Part shown: piece after piece, positions 26,348 through 34,821 of the stretch
How the letters are laid out: each line of letters starts with the position of its first letter
Position numbering within the stretch: the stretch's first letter is position 1
Notes under the pieces: model-generated
The model's input: only the letters and a program-made list of their open reading frames with translations
Databases searched by the model: none
Told to the model about the DNA's origin: nothing
Source of the DNA: Flavobacterium sp.
Lineage (GTDB): Bacteria > Bacteroidota > Bacteroidia > Flavobacteriales > Flavobacteriaceae
Assembly: GCF_025352015.1 (NCBI RefSeq)
Contig: NZ_JANXUG010000085.1
Coordinates: 1-34,980 of the forward strand
Reading direction: 5' to 3'
Length of the DNA: 34,980 nucleotides
Position numbers and translations under genes: made by a program

Positions 26348-28369
26348 TTACCAAATCTTAACTCGCTTTTCCGTAGCAAGATATAAGGAATCGATGGGCT
26401 TAATCTTAAATGCTTCATAGAATTCAGGCACGTTTCTAACTACACCATTAATTCTAAACTTCGCTGGCGAATGAGGATCACGGGCAATTTGACTACGAAG
26501 TGCTGCTTCACGCAATTTTTCTCCCCAAACTTGTCCCCAACCTAAAAACACACGTTGCATACCAGTGAAACCATCCATAACTGGAGCTTCTTTGCCATTC
26601 AAACTTGCTTTGTAAGCTTTGATTGCAATGCTTAATCCACCGAGGTCACCAATGTTTTCTCCCAAAGTATAAGCGCCATTCACATTTAGATCTGGAAATG
26701 CTTTGAAGCTACTGTATTGTGTTTCTAAAGCAGCAGTTTTTGCCTTGAATGCTTTTAAATCGGTATCTGTCCACCAGTTTTTCATTACACCAGCACCATC
26801 ATAAGCACTTCCTTGATCATCAAATCCATGTCCGATTTCGTGACCAATTACAGCGCCAATACCACCATAATTTACGGCATCGTCAGCTTTTAAATCAAAG
26901 AAAGGCGGCTGTAAAATAGCGGCTGGGAATACAATTTCATTAAGCGAAGGATTGTAGTAAGCATTTACCGTTTGTGGCGTCATGCCCCATTCAGTTCTGT
27001 CAACAGGTTTTCCTAATTTGTCAAGGTTTCTTTTGTATTCAAATTCGTTGGCTCTTACAGCATTGCCATACAAATCGTTTTTAGCAACTTTCAACGTCGA
27101 GTAGTCTCTCCATTTATCAGGATAACCAATTTTAATCATGAATTTATCCACTTTTGCCAATGCTTGTTTTTTAGTATCAGCACTCATCCAATCTAATTTT
27201 TTGATGCTTTCAGTGTAAGCTTTCAATAAATTTTTCACCAAAGTCACCATGCGTTCCTTAGCTTCAGGAGAGAAGTGTTTTTCAACATACACTTTTCCTA
27301 CCATTTCGCCCATCGCACCATTAACAGCGTTTACACCACGTTTCCAGTCTTCTTCTGGTTTTTCTACACCATATAATGTTTTATTATAGAATTCAAAATT
27401 TTCGTTGTCCAATACCGTGTTCAATCTGTTGGCATTTCTGTTGATTAAACCCCATTTGAGATAGATTTTCCAAGTGTCAAGAGGCGTATTTTTAATAATT
27501 TTGTTCAAGCTTTTTGTATATTCAATCTGTGAAATGATAACTGATTTTTCTTTATCCATACCAGCAGTTTTAAGCATGGCAGCCCAATCAAAATCGGGCA
27601 TCAGAGTTTTTAAATCAGCTGTATTATATTTATTGTAAAGCTTTACAACATCACGAGTATCTTCTTTTTTCATATGACTTGAAGCTATGGCAGTTTCAAG
27701 AGCCATAATTTTAGAAGCGTTTTCAGCAGGTTTTTCGATATTACATAACTGCAGCATCTTTTCTACATGAGCTACATATTTTTTACGAATGTCTGCCATC
27801 TTTGCGTCAGTTGACGTGTAGTATTCCCTTTCAGGAAGTCCAATTCCCGACTGCCAAGTGGTTAAAGCATACTCATTTGGGTTTTTAGAATCCTGATTAA
27901 CAAATATGCTAATCGGAACCGTAACACCAGTTCTGTTCGAAGTACCAAAATAGCTAGCCAAATCAGTATAATTAGCAATCGCATCGATAGCTTTTAAATC
28001 AGGCTGAATAGGCGTTATGCCTTTACTATCTCTATCTTTTCTATTCATGAATGATGCATAGTAATCACCTATTTTTTGTTGGTCACTACCTTCAGCATTA
28101 CTGCCTTTGGCGGCATCTTCAATAATTACTTTTACATCTTTTTGAGATTGATCATACAGCATGTCAAAAGCTCCATAAGATGCCTTGTCTGCCGGAATTT
28201 TGGTGCTTTTATACCAAGTTCCGTTAACATAATCGGCAAAGTTATCGCCGGGATTTACCTTGGTATCCATATTTTTTTTATTGATACCCGAAGTGCGTTG
28301 TTCTTCTTTTTTAGCACAGGAGGCCATTAGCACTACTGCTGCCAAAACAACCATTTTAATTTTTTTCAT
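26348..28369 (-). CDS. M13 family zinc metallopeptidase lipoprotein
   Basis: The 673-residue protein is a neprilysin/PepO-like endopeptidase. MKKIKMVVLAAVVLMASC is a lipoprotein signal with Cys18. The N-terminal M13 domain begins NPGDNFADYVNGTWYKST. The catalytic site HEIGHGFDDQGSAYDG is at about residues 510-525, ENIGDLGGLSIA holds the third zinc ligand, and the protein ends VKIW. The zinc-bound enzyme would cut peptides at the outer membrane or periplasm. A close paralogue ends at 537 in the opposite orientation, so the window holds two M13 genes. It reads leftward and shares a terminator with the L,D-transpeptidase gene. Confidence 0.97.
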   Translation of the reverse strand: MKKIKMVVLAAVVLMASCAKKEEQRTSGINKKNMDTKVNPGDNFADYVNGTWYKSTKIPADKASYGAFDMLYDQSQKDVKVIIEDAAKGSNAEGSDQQKIGDYYASFMNRKDRDSKGITPIQPDLKAIDAIANYTDLASYFGTSNRTGVTVPISIFVNQDSKNPNEYALTTWQSGIGLPEREYYTSTDAKMADIRKKYVAHVEKMLQLCNIEKPAENASKIMALETAIASSHMKKEDTRDVVKLYNKYNTADLKTLMPDFDWAAMLKTAGMDKEKSVIISQIEYTKSLNKIIKNTPLDTWKIYLKWGLINRNANRLNTVLDNENFEFYNKTLYGVEKPEEDWKRGVNAVNGAMGEMVGKVYVEKHFSPEAKERMVTLVKNLLKAYTESIKKLDWMSADTKKQALAKVDKFMIKIGYPDKWRDYSTLKVAKNDLYGNAVRANEFEYKRNLDKLGKPVDRTEWGMTPQTVNAYYNPSLNEIVFPAAILQPPFFDLKADDAVNYGGIGAVIGHEIGHGFDDQGSAYDGAGVMKNWWTDTDLKAFKAKTAALETQYSSFKAFPDLNVNGAYTLGENIGDLGGLSIAIKAYKASLNGKEAPVMDGFTGMQRVFLGWGQVWGEKLREAALRSQIARDPHSPAKFRINGVVRNVPEFYEAFKIKPIDSLYLATEKRVKIW

Positions 28370-28491
28370 TGATCGGTTTGTTTGATTAATCCGTTAAAGA
28401 TAATGAATTATAAATAGTAGATAGAAGTTAAAGAAATGTTAGACTTTATAGTTCGGTAATTTGTTACACAAACAATAATAAAAAACAAAAC

Positions 28492-28550
28492 AGCTCCCCT
28501 ACTTTTTAAGGAGGGCTGGTCTCGTCTTTAGACGAGGACGGGGTGGTTGC
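28492..28550. repeat. GC-rich dispersed-type repeat
   Basis: AGCTCCCCT, AAGGAGGGCTGG and GGGGTGGTTG resemble a sequence often seen between Flavobacterium genes, recalled rather than searched. An extra hairpin CTCGTC-TTTA-GACGAG (28521-28536) sits inside it. The composition is much richer in G and C than its surroundings. Confidence 0.5.
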
Positions 28551-28842
28551 TATACTTACGGCAGCAGGCTATAGTAATTGTTTCTTTTAAACCAATAATA
28601 GATTATGTTGAGGTTTTTAAAACAATACCACGCGAAAGAATTCGCGCGGTAGCGGCGTTTGTTACACAGTCCGAATGTTAATTAGTTTTTATGGGTAAGG
28701 ACGAGTAATAGGCTTTATAAGCAATGATACTACTATGATATACGACATAGCATCAACATATTTACAATATATTATCGACATATTATCAATATTAATTATA
28801 TTACTTTTATCTGTATATTTATGTGTACTAAAACAAGAAATT
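28551..28842. other. Intergenic stretch before the frameshifted gene
   Basis: No convincing gene is present. It holds a perfect short hairpin CGCGAA-AGAA-TTCGCG (28631-28646) within a small GC-rich island, and further on an AT-rich leader with TATATTTA (28814-28821), a near match to the -7 box, 21 bases before the presumed start of the next gene. Confidence 0.4.
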
Positions 28843-29699
28843 GTGGCAAAGCAGGCAGGACATATTAAGCATAGTGGTACCCTTGGTGTCAATTGCTATA
28901 TTACGAATGGTGTTGGCTATTCGAGGGCAGCCGGGGGAGGATTTACTCGTGACGCGATTAAAAAAAGCAAAACCATGGACAGGGTGCGGGACAACAATAC
29001 TGAATTTGGGCATGTCTCGGCTGTAAAAAAGATGTTTAAAAACAGCCTGCACTTTTTTTACGGACAACAGAAGGATGTGTTCCTGCACTGGGTGATGGTG
29101 TCTGTCTTTTTCCTGCTCAAGGAGTTTGACAAGACTTCTGAACGTGGGAAGCGGAACTGTGTTACTGCTTTCGAAAATCTTGAGGCAGAAAGTTTTTCAG
29201 GGCACTTGAATTTGCGAAAGAGCCGCTTACTCTGCACAATGCGGCTTATGATGCAGCATCATACCTTTACACAGCAAGTCTGGATCTAACCCATCTTCCT
29301 TACCGCAATGGTGCTACCCATCTGGAGCTGTACCTCGGCATAGTCGTTATGGATTTTGATGAAATGAAGGCGAAACTTTTTGCCAGTTCACCGCTTCGCA
29401 TTGCCAAAAAAGACCCTGTTACTAATTTAAACCTTTTACCAGAAGAAACTCCTACAGGAAACGGGATACGGATTGCGGTGCTGAGGCACCGTTACCTAAA
29501 AGAGGTTAACGGGGATTTATGGGTTGAAGGTGGTGGGGGTTTAGTTTGTAGTTTCAGTCTTAGTTTGCAGTCTCAGTCTCAATTTGCAGTTAGAGTCCTA
29601 AAGGATGCTAAGTTTTTTCCAGTGTACCACATTCCTTTTTTGTTAAATAAAAAAAGTCCCACCGAAGCAGGACTAAAGATTTTCATCTACGGCATATAG
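28843..29699 (+). pseudogene. Frameshifted Bacteroidota hypothetical protein next to cas9
   Basis: Starting at GTG 28843 (KQAGHIKHSGTLGVN follows) one frame runs to 29289; it becomes continuous with the frame ending at 29699 if one T is restored in the run 29193-29197, giving ENLEAESFFRALEFAKEP. The joined protein has the wording of a widespread Bacteroidota family of unknown function, recalled from a repeated pattern of KGTIG near the start, RENxxEFG in the middle, and GGATH and PTGxGT later (here RDNNTEFG, RNGATHLEL, TPTGNGIRI). The C-terminal part becomes low-complexity (29540-29600 is an imperfect AGTTTGCAGTCTCAG repeat) and its last 17 codons overlap the tracrRNA on the other strand, so the true end is probably earlier. 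It looks inactivated. Confidence 0.6.
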
Positions 29700-29737
29700 C
29701 CTTATTGTGATAAGATTAAAGATTAGAAATTTTAATC
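29649..29737 (-). ncRNA. tracrRNA of the type II-C system
   Basis: Read on the minus strand, a 16-base anti-repeat (TTTCTAATCTTTAATC, plus positions 29714-29729) is the exact complement of repeat positions 11-26. After a 4-base internal loop a further CACAAT pairs with repeat positions 1-6 (one G-U). Next come the nexus hairpin GGC-TATAT-GCC (29691-29701), a second hairpin AGAT-GAAA-ATCT (29677-29688), and a terminator hairpin AGTCC/GGACT (29655-29674) with seven T. A TAnnTTTG box lies just upstream. The start is estimated, so the length of about 89 nt is approximate. It is divergent from cas9. Confidence 0.9.
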
Positions 29738-29742
29738 AGTCA

Positions 29743-29750
29743 CAAATGTA
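29743..29750 (-). promoter_or_regulatory. -7 box for the tracrRNA
   Basis: On the minus strand TACATTTG is a perfect TAnnTTTG. Transcription would start near 29737, just before the anti-repeat. No good TTG box is found at the usual distance. Confidence 0.6.
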
Positions 29751-29842
29751 AGTAAAAACTTTTTTACTTGGTTTAGGGAAAACGACAAAATAGATAATTA
29801 TTTTTTATTTATCTTTAAAAATTGTTTAAAAATAAGATTGTT

Positions 29843-32800
29843 ATGGCAAAAATTTTAGGATTGGATTTAGGGACAAATAGTATTGGTTGGGCAATTGTTG
29901 ATCAGGAAAACATTGATTTTACTCTTGTAGATAAAGGAGTTCGGATATTTTCTGAGGGAGTGAATATTGAAGCAAAGTCCAATAGCGAAAGTTCTAAAGC
30001 TGCAAAACGTACCGAATTTAGAAGCGCCAGAAAATTAAAGTACAGACGAAAAATTAGAAAAATTGATTTGCTAAAAGTTTTGTCTGATGCTAATTTATGT
30101 CCAAAATTATCTGATGAAGAATTGAATGATTGGAGATATAAAAAAATATATCCTCAAAGCAATGAATTTAGGATTTGGTTAACTACAGATAATCAAAATG
30201 ATATTGAAGAACGAAAACTTCAAAACAAAAACCCTTATTCATACCGATTTAAAGCAGCAAAAGAAAATCTTAACTTAAATAGTATAGAAGACAGATATAT
30301 TTTAGGAAGAGCGTTCTATCATATTGCTCAAAGACGCGGTTTTTTGAGTAATCGATTGGATAGTTCTGATAATTCAATTATTGAAGAAAAAAATTCTGAT
30401 ATAACTAGCATAATTAATGAAGCAAATTCAATTGTTGAATTTTCAGAATCATTTTCGGAATTTTTGTCAAGTTTCGATAAAGATGAAGCAAGTAATATCC
30501 CATTATTTAAACTTTCGAGAGCTTTTAATACTATTATTAAGGAGAATTCAAGTTTAGTTTATTCTGAATTAAAAGAAAAACTTAATGAAAGATTAAACAA
30601 ACCAGAATATCTTGGTCCAGTTAAAAGAGCGATTAGCGATTTAACTGAAAAAATTATAAGAGAAAAATGTTCCACTTTAGGTGAATATTTTTTTACTTTA
30701 TATCAAAAAGGAGAAAAAATTAGAGGTGAATACACACATCGAATTGATCATTATTTGACTGAATTTAATTTTATCTGCAACAAACAGAATATTCCAAATA
30801 AGACAAAAGAAGTTATTGAAAAAGCAATCTTTTTTCAAAGACCTTTAAAGTCACAAAAAGGTTTGGTTGCTAAATGTCCGCTAGAAAACAGAAAAGCATG
30901 TGTGCCAATTTCGCAACCAGATTTTGAAGAGTTTAGAATGTTGAGCTTTTTGAATAATGTGAAAATAAAGTTGCCTAACGATGAAAAATTAAGGCTGCTA
31001 AACGAAGAGGAAAGAGAGCAAATACAATCAATATTTTTTAGAAAATCTAAATCCAATTTTGATTTCTTGGATATTGCAAAAAAGCTTACTCCAAGAGGTT
31101 TCACTCCAAAATATTATAAAGACAAAGAGATTTCTAATGAAAATGTTTTGTTCAATTATACTTTAGGAAGTAATGTAGCAGGTTGTCCGACTATTGCTAA
31201 CTTTGTTGATGTATTTGGTACAGATTGGAAAGAGTATTTGCTTTCAAATTTTGTAAAGAACACAAAAACGATAGATAACGTAAAAGTTCCAAAATCAATT
31301 GAAGATATTATTGATGATGTTTGGCATGTTTTATTCCGCTTTGATAATGAAGAATTATTAAAACAATTCGCAATTGAAAATTTTCAATGTGATGAAAAAA
31401 CCGCTATAAAATTTTCTAAAATAAAACTCAAACAAGATTATGGTTCTTTAAGTATAAAAGCAATTAGAAATATTCTTCCATATTTAAGACAAAATCTTAT
31501 TTATTCTCATGCTGTTTTCTTGGCAAATATGAAAAATATTTTACCAACAGAAATTTGGAATAATTATGAAAACAGAAATATCATAAATAACGAAATCAAT
31601 TCAATCATAGAAAACTATAAATTGTATAGCAATAATATTGATATTGTAAATGGATTGATTAAAAATGTAAAAAAAGAAAACGGAACTTGGAGTTCTAATA
31701 ACAATTTTGTTGCAGAAGTATATAAAAATGGATTAAATAAGCAAGTAAAAGACTTTTTTGGCACAAAAAAATGGAATGAAACACCAGAGAATTTTCAAAC
31801 TAAAATTTTAGCTGAATGTTTTGAATTATTTTCAAATCAAATGAAACTCAATTCGGGTAGAGGAGAATTTGCTAAAAAACAAACGATAGATGAAATTTTA
31901 AAAACTTTTTTAAGTGATAACTTTAATGTAACTGAAGAAAGCTTAAAAAAATTATACCATCCATCAGCAATTGAAGTATATAAAAAAGCCAAAAGAAGTG
32001 AAATTGATGGGAAAAAATATTTAGGAAGTCCGTTAATTTCATCCATAAAAAACCCAATAGCAATGCGTTCGTTGCATCAATTAAAAAAAGTGATTAATCA
32101 ATTGATGAAAGACGACATGATTGATGAAGAAACCATTATTCATATTGAAATGCCAAGAGAATTGAATTCCTCTAATGAACGAGTTGCGATTAGACAATGG
32201 AATGAAATTTTAAAAGACAGAAGAAATAAATATAGAGAAGAAATAAAATCCATTTTTAAAGGTGATTTAAAAATTGAAGGTTGTAACGATGTAAACTCTA
32301 ATTACAACGATTTCGAACCAACTGAAACGGATATTCTAAAATACCAACTTTGGATAGAGCAAAACAAAGTATGTCTTTATACAGGTAAAACCATTTGTAT
32401 TTCTGATTTTATTGGAAATAATCCAAAGTTTGATATAGAGCATACCATTCCAAGAAGCAGAAGTTTAGATAATTCACAAATCAATAAAACACTTTGTTGT
32501 GCTACATATAATCGTCAAACCAAAAAAGATAAAATCCCATTTGAATGTTCAAATCATGAGGAAATTTTACTAAGAATAAAACATTGGTATGCAAAATACA
32601 AAGGATTAGAACAGCAATTAAAAGATTTATCCAAAAAAGTAAAAGCCGCTTCAACCAAAGATAAACGCGATAAATACATTATTGACCGAACCAAATTACG
32701 ATTTGAATATTCCTATTATTTCAAAAAGTATAAATCGTTTACGATGGAAGAAGTTCCAGAAAATTTCAAAAACAGTCAATCAGTTGATATAGGAATTATC

Positions 32801-34189
32801 AGTAAATACGGAAATTTATTCCTTAAAACCGTTTTCAATAAAGTTTATCCAATAAAAGGAAAAACTACTGCCAATTTGCGACAAATGTGGGGTTTGAATG
32901 AAAAGTCAAGAGACAATCACGCACATCATGCCAAAGATGCAGTTGTGGTTGCGTGTTGCACTAGAGATATTAACGATGCTTTGGCAAACTATTATCATGA
33001 TTTAGAGCAATTTGAATTTTTTGGAAAACCAAAGCCATCATTTTCGCACAGAACACCATGGGAAGGATTTCATAAAGATGTAGATAATTTTGATAATAAC
33101 ACGTTAATTAGTCATCACATACCAGATAATTTACCAGTTCAAAGTAAAAAAGCCATTCGCAAAAGAGGAATTATTCAACGAAATGAAAAGGGTGAAATTA
33201 AATATAAACAAGGAGATACAGTTCGAGGTTCTTTGCATAAAGAAAGTTTTTATGGAGCTATTAAGAAAGAGGAAATAAATAAGAAAACAGGCGAAACTGA
33301 AGAGATAATAAAATATGTAAAACGTCAAGGAATTGAAATATTTAAAGATGCAGATTTGAAAAACATTGTTGACGACAAAATAAAAGAAATAGTTGCCAAT
33401 GGAAGAGAACAAGAAAAGTTAATCAAGAAAGAAATTGAAGAGTTAGAAAAACAATTAAAAAAGGTAAAAGAAGAAGATGAAGAACCATTAAGATTTGAAA
33501 TTGAAGGATTAAAAAATAAAATTAAAAATAATTTATATGTTTTACCAAACAAAAGCGGAAATCCCGTTCCAATCAAGAAAATTCGTTATTATACTAGCGA
33601 TGTAACCAATCCTTTATTCATCAAAAAACATCGTGATGTTTCAAGACATGAGCACAAACAATTCTATCATGCAAAAAATGATGGAAATTACTGCATGGCT
33701 ATTTACGAAGGATTAGACAATAAAGGAAAAGTATCTCGTAGCAATCAATTAATTAATATTATTGATGCTGGAAAATATTTCAAGTTAAGTAATGATGATA
33801 AAAAAGTTTATCCAATTGCTCCAGAAAAAGATAAAAATTTAAATCAATTAAAATATATTTTAACGAAAGGCAAAATGGTTTTAATCTATGATAAATCTCC
33901 AAACGAATTATTGGAAATGTCAGAAGATAAATTATTAGAACGTTTATTTGAAATAACACAATTAGATGTAGAAGACTCTTGTATTAAGTTACTTCATCAT
34001 ATAGAAGCTAGAGAGAAAAAGATGTTAACACCTTTAATGGGATTGAAAACAGGTATGAAAGGTGGAAAGAATATAGGTGAGCATAAAAAATATCCTTGGA
34101 TTAAAATTGGTGTAAATTCTTTTGATTGTTTAGTGGAAGACTACGAATTTAAATTAACTCCTACGGGAAAAATTAAATTTTTAAAATAA
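29843..34189 (+). CDS. cas9: CRISPR-associated endonuclease Cas9, type II-C
   Basis: The 1448-residue protein is an RNA-guided DNA endonuclease. RuvC-I is AKILGLDLGTNSIGW with Asp8; an arginine-rich bridge helix follows (about residues 48-80, ARKLKYRRKIRKIDLL); RuvC-II is HIEMPREL with Glu769; the HNH domain has FDIEHTIPRSRSLDNSQ with His867 and Asn890; and RuvC-III is DNHAHHAKDAVVVACC with His1029 and Asp1032. All catalytic residues are present, so it should cut both strands. It is longer than compact II-C enzymes but usual for Bacteroidota. A Glu/Lys-rich coiled-coil-like stretch (residues 1180-1235) interrupts the C-terminal PAM-interacting part. The start is the ATG at 29843; an upstream TTG at 29822 is unlikely. 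It is intact despite many A/T runs. cas1 and cas2 do not follow. Confidence 0.98.
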   Translation: MAKILGLDLGTNSIGWAIVDQENIDFTLVDKGVRIFSEGVNIEAKSNSESSKAAKRTEFRSARKLKYRRKIRKIDLLKVLSDANLCPKLSDEELNDWRYKKIYPQSNEFRIWLTTDNQNDIEERKLQNKNPYSYRFKAAKENLNLNSIEDRYILGRAFYHIAQRRGFLSNRLDSSDNSIIEEKNSDITSIINEANSIVEFSESFSEFLSSFDKDEASNIPLFKLSRAFNTIIKENSSLVYSELKEKLNERLNKPEYLGPVKRAISDLTEKIIREKCSTLGEYFFTLYQKGEKIRGEYTHRIDHYLTEFNFICNKQNIPNKTKEVIEKAIFFQRPLKSQKGLVAKCPLENRKACVPISQPDFEEFRMLSFLNNVKIKLPNDEKLRLLNEEEREQIQSIFFRKSKSNFDFLDIAKKLTPRGFTPKYYKDKEISNENVLFNYTLGSNVAGCPTIANFVDVFGTDWKEYLLSNFVKNTKTIDNVKVPKSIEDIIDDVWHVLFRFDNEELLKQFAIENFQCDEKTAIKFSKIKLKQDYGSLSIKAIRNILPYLRQNLIYSHAVFLANMKNILPTEIWNNYENRNIINNEINSIIENYKLYSNNIDIVNGLIKNVKKENGTWSSNNNFVAEVYKNGLNKQVKDFFGTKKWNETPENFQTKILAECFELFSNQMKLNSGRGEFAKKQTIDEILKTFLSDNFNVTEESLKKLYHPSAIEVYKKAKRSEIDGKKYLGSPLISSIKNPIAMRSLHQLKKVINQLMKDDMIDEETIIHIEMPRELNSSNERVAIRQWNEILKDRRNKYREEIKSIFKGDLKIEGCNDVNSNYNDFEPTETDILKYQLWIEQNKVCLYTGKTICISDFIGNNPKFDIEHTIPRSRSLDNSQINKTLCCATYNRQTKKDKIPFECSNHEEILLRIKHWYAKYKGLEQQLKDLSKKVKAASTKDKRDKYIIDRTKLRFEYSYYFKKYKSFTMEEVPENFKNSQSVDIGIISKYGNLFLKTVFNKVYPIKGKTTANLRQMWGLNEKSRDNHAHHAKDAVVVACCTRDINDALANYYHDLEQFEFFGKPKPSFSHRTPWEGFHKDVDNFDNNTLISHHIPDNLPVQSKKAIRKRGIIQRNEKGEIKYKQGDTVRGSLHKESFYGAIKKEEINKKTGETEEIIKYVKRQGIEIFKDADLKNIVDDKIKEIVANGREQEKLIKKEIEELEKQLKKVKEEDEEPLRFEIEGLKNKIKNNLYVLPNKSGNPVPIKKIRYYTSDVTNPLFIKKHRDVSRHEHKQFYHAKNDGNYCMAIYEGLDNKGKVSRSNQLINIIDAGKYFKLSNDDKKVYPIAPEKDKNLNQLKYILTKGKMVLIYDKSPNELLEMSEDKLLERLFEITQLDVEDSCIKLLHHIEAREKKMLTPLMGLKTGMKGGKNIGEHKKYPWIKIGVNSFDCLVEDYEFKLTPTGKIKFLK

Positions 34190-34190
34190 T

Positions 34191-34215
34191 TATATTTGGT
34201 GTATATTTACACCAA
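34191..34215 (+). promoter_or_regulatory. Promoter and palindromic operator of the ParDE operon
   Basis: TATATTTG (34191-34198) is a perfect -7 box. It overlaps the palindrome TTGGTGTA-TATT-TACACCAA (34196-34215). The placement suits autorepression by the ribbon-helix-helix antitoxin, as in other parDE operons. Confidence 0.75.
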
Positions 34216-34230
34216 TAAAGGTTTTTAATT

Positions 34231-34470
34231 ATGTCAAGACAAAGTATTACTTTAGCCAATCAAAACGATGAATGGTTAAAACAACAAGTAGCTAACGAAG
34301 AATTTACGAGCAAAAGTGAAGCGGTAAATTATTTAATCAAACAAGAACGTGAACGCGATGCGTATCACGATTTTGTACAAATGAAAATTGATAGAGGTTT
34401 AAAAAGCGGTTTTAGTACTAAAACTAAAGAAGAACTTTTAGCCGAAATCAAAAATAGACTGAATGTTTAA
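34231..34470 (+). CDS. ParD-like ribbon-helix-helix antitoxin
   Basis: The 79-residue protein starts MSRQSITLANQNDEWLKQQV, the N-terminal strand and helices of ParD/CopG ribbon-helix-helix proteins, followed by FTSKSEAVNYLIKQERERD (second helix, dimer interface) and a charged tail, ending EELLAEIKNRL, that would wrap the toxin. It binds DNA as a dimer and neutralises the downstream toxin. A palindrome over its own promoter is the likely operator. The stop overlaps the toxin start by eight bases, typical of coupled toxin-antitoxin pairs. It lies between cas9 and the array, where cas1-cas2 would be expected. Confidence 0.9.
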   Translation: MSRQSITLANQNDEWLKQQVANEEFTSKSEAVNYLIKQERERDAYHDFVQMKIDRGLKSGFSTKTKEELLAEIKNRLNV

Positions 34471-34738
34471 GTATCATTTATCTTTTGAAGCTGAAGAAGA
34501 TGTTGTAAGAATTTTTAAATTTGGATTAGGAAAATTTGGATTTCAACAAGCAAACAAATATTACGACATGTTATTTGAATGTTTTGATAAAATTGCATCA
34601 AATCCGAATATGTTTCCAGTCAATTCTAAATATAAACATATTGAAAGATTCTGTGTTTGTGGAGTTGATACTATATACTATAATATTAATGGTGATGAAA
34701 TTGAAATCATTACAATAATTGGAAGGCAAGATTTTTAA
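34463..34738 (+). CDS. ParE/RelE-like toxin
   Basis: The 91-residue protein has the RelE/ParE fold wording: YHLSFEAEEDVVRIFKFGL at the start, helices with KYYDMLFECFDKIASNPNMF, a central basic strand YKHIERFCVCGVDTIYYNI and a final IEIITIIGRQDF, matching the usual end of ParE toxins (I-x-R-Q-x). RelE-type toxins cut mRNA on the ribosome and ParE-type toxins inhibit gyrase. The weakly basic active region and the partner's ribbon-helix-helix type favour ParE. It overlaps the antitoxin gene by eight bases and ends 18 bp before an anti-repeat-like sequence at the CRISPR array. Confidence 0.9.
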   Translation: MFKYHLSFEAEEDVVRIFKFGLGKFGFQQANKYYDMLFECFDKIASNPNMFPVNSKYKHIERFCVCGVDTIYYNINGDEIEIITIIGRQDF

Positions 34739-34756
34739 GTTCATTGACATAAAATT

Positions 34757-34821
34757 TTCAAACTCTTAAACAGCTCAAACCACAACAGAGTTACTGCGTT
34801 AGCGCACTCTGTTGTGGTTTG
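34757..34821 (+). repeat. Degenerate anti-repeat folding onto the first CRISPR repeat
   Basis: CAAACCACAACAGAGT (34777-34792) is the exact complement of ACTCTGTTGTGGTTTG (34806-34821), which includes the first 11 bases of repeat 1. The loop contains a further GCG-TTAG-CGC stem. Upstream, TTTTCAAACTCTTAAAC is a looser match to the rest of the complement of the repeat. The whole would fold as an imperfect hairpin of about 30 bp, mimicking a tracrRNA-crRNA duplex in one molecule. It could be an inverted, decayed repeat or a functional element. Confidence 0.7.

Noticed and set aside
28735..28842. Hydrophobic N-terminal extension of the frameshifted gene before 28843
   Set aside because: It is AT-rich leader DNA with a near -7 box inside it; the family begins with a short polar segment like KQAGHIKHSG.
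29349..29699. An independent 116-residue protein
   Set aside because: It is the continuation of the upstream frame after a one-base shift, and its last 17 codons are the antisense of the tracrRNA.
34755..34787. The degenerate anti-repeat before the array as the main tracrRNA
   Set aside because: The copy upstream of cas9 pairs better with the repeat, has a nexus, a terminator and a -7 box. The array-proximal copy runs straight into the first repeat with no terminator.
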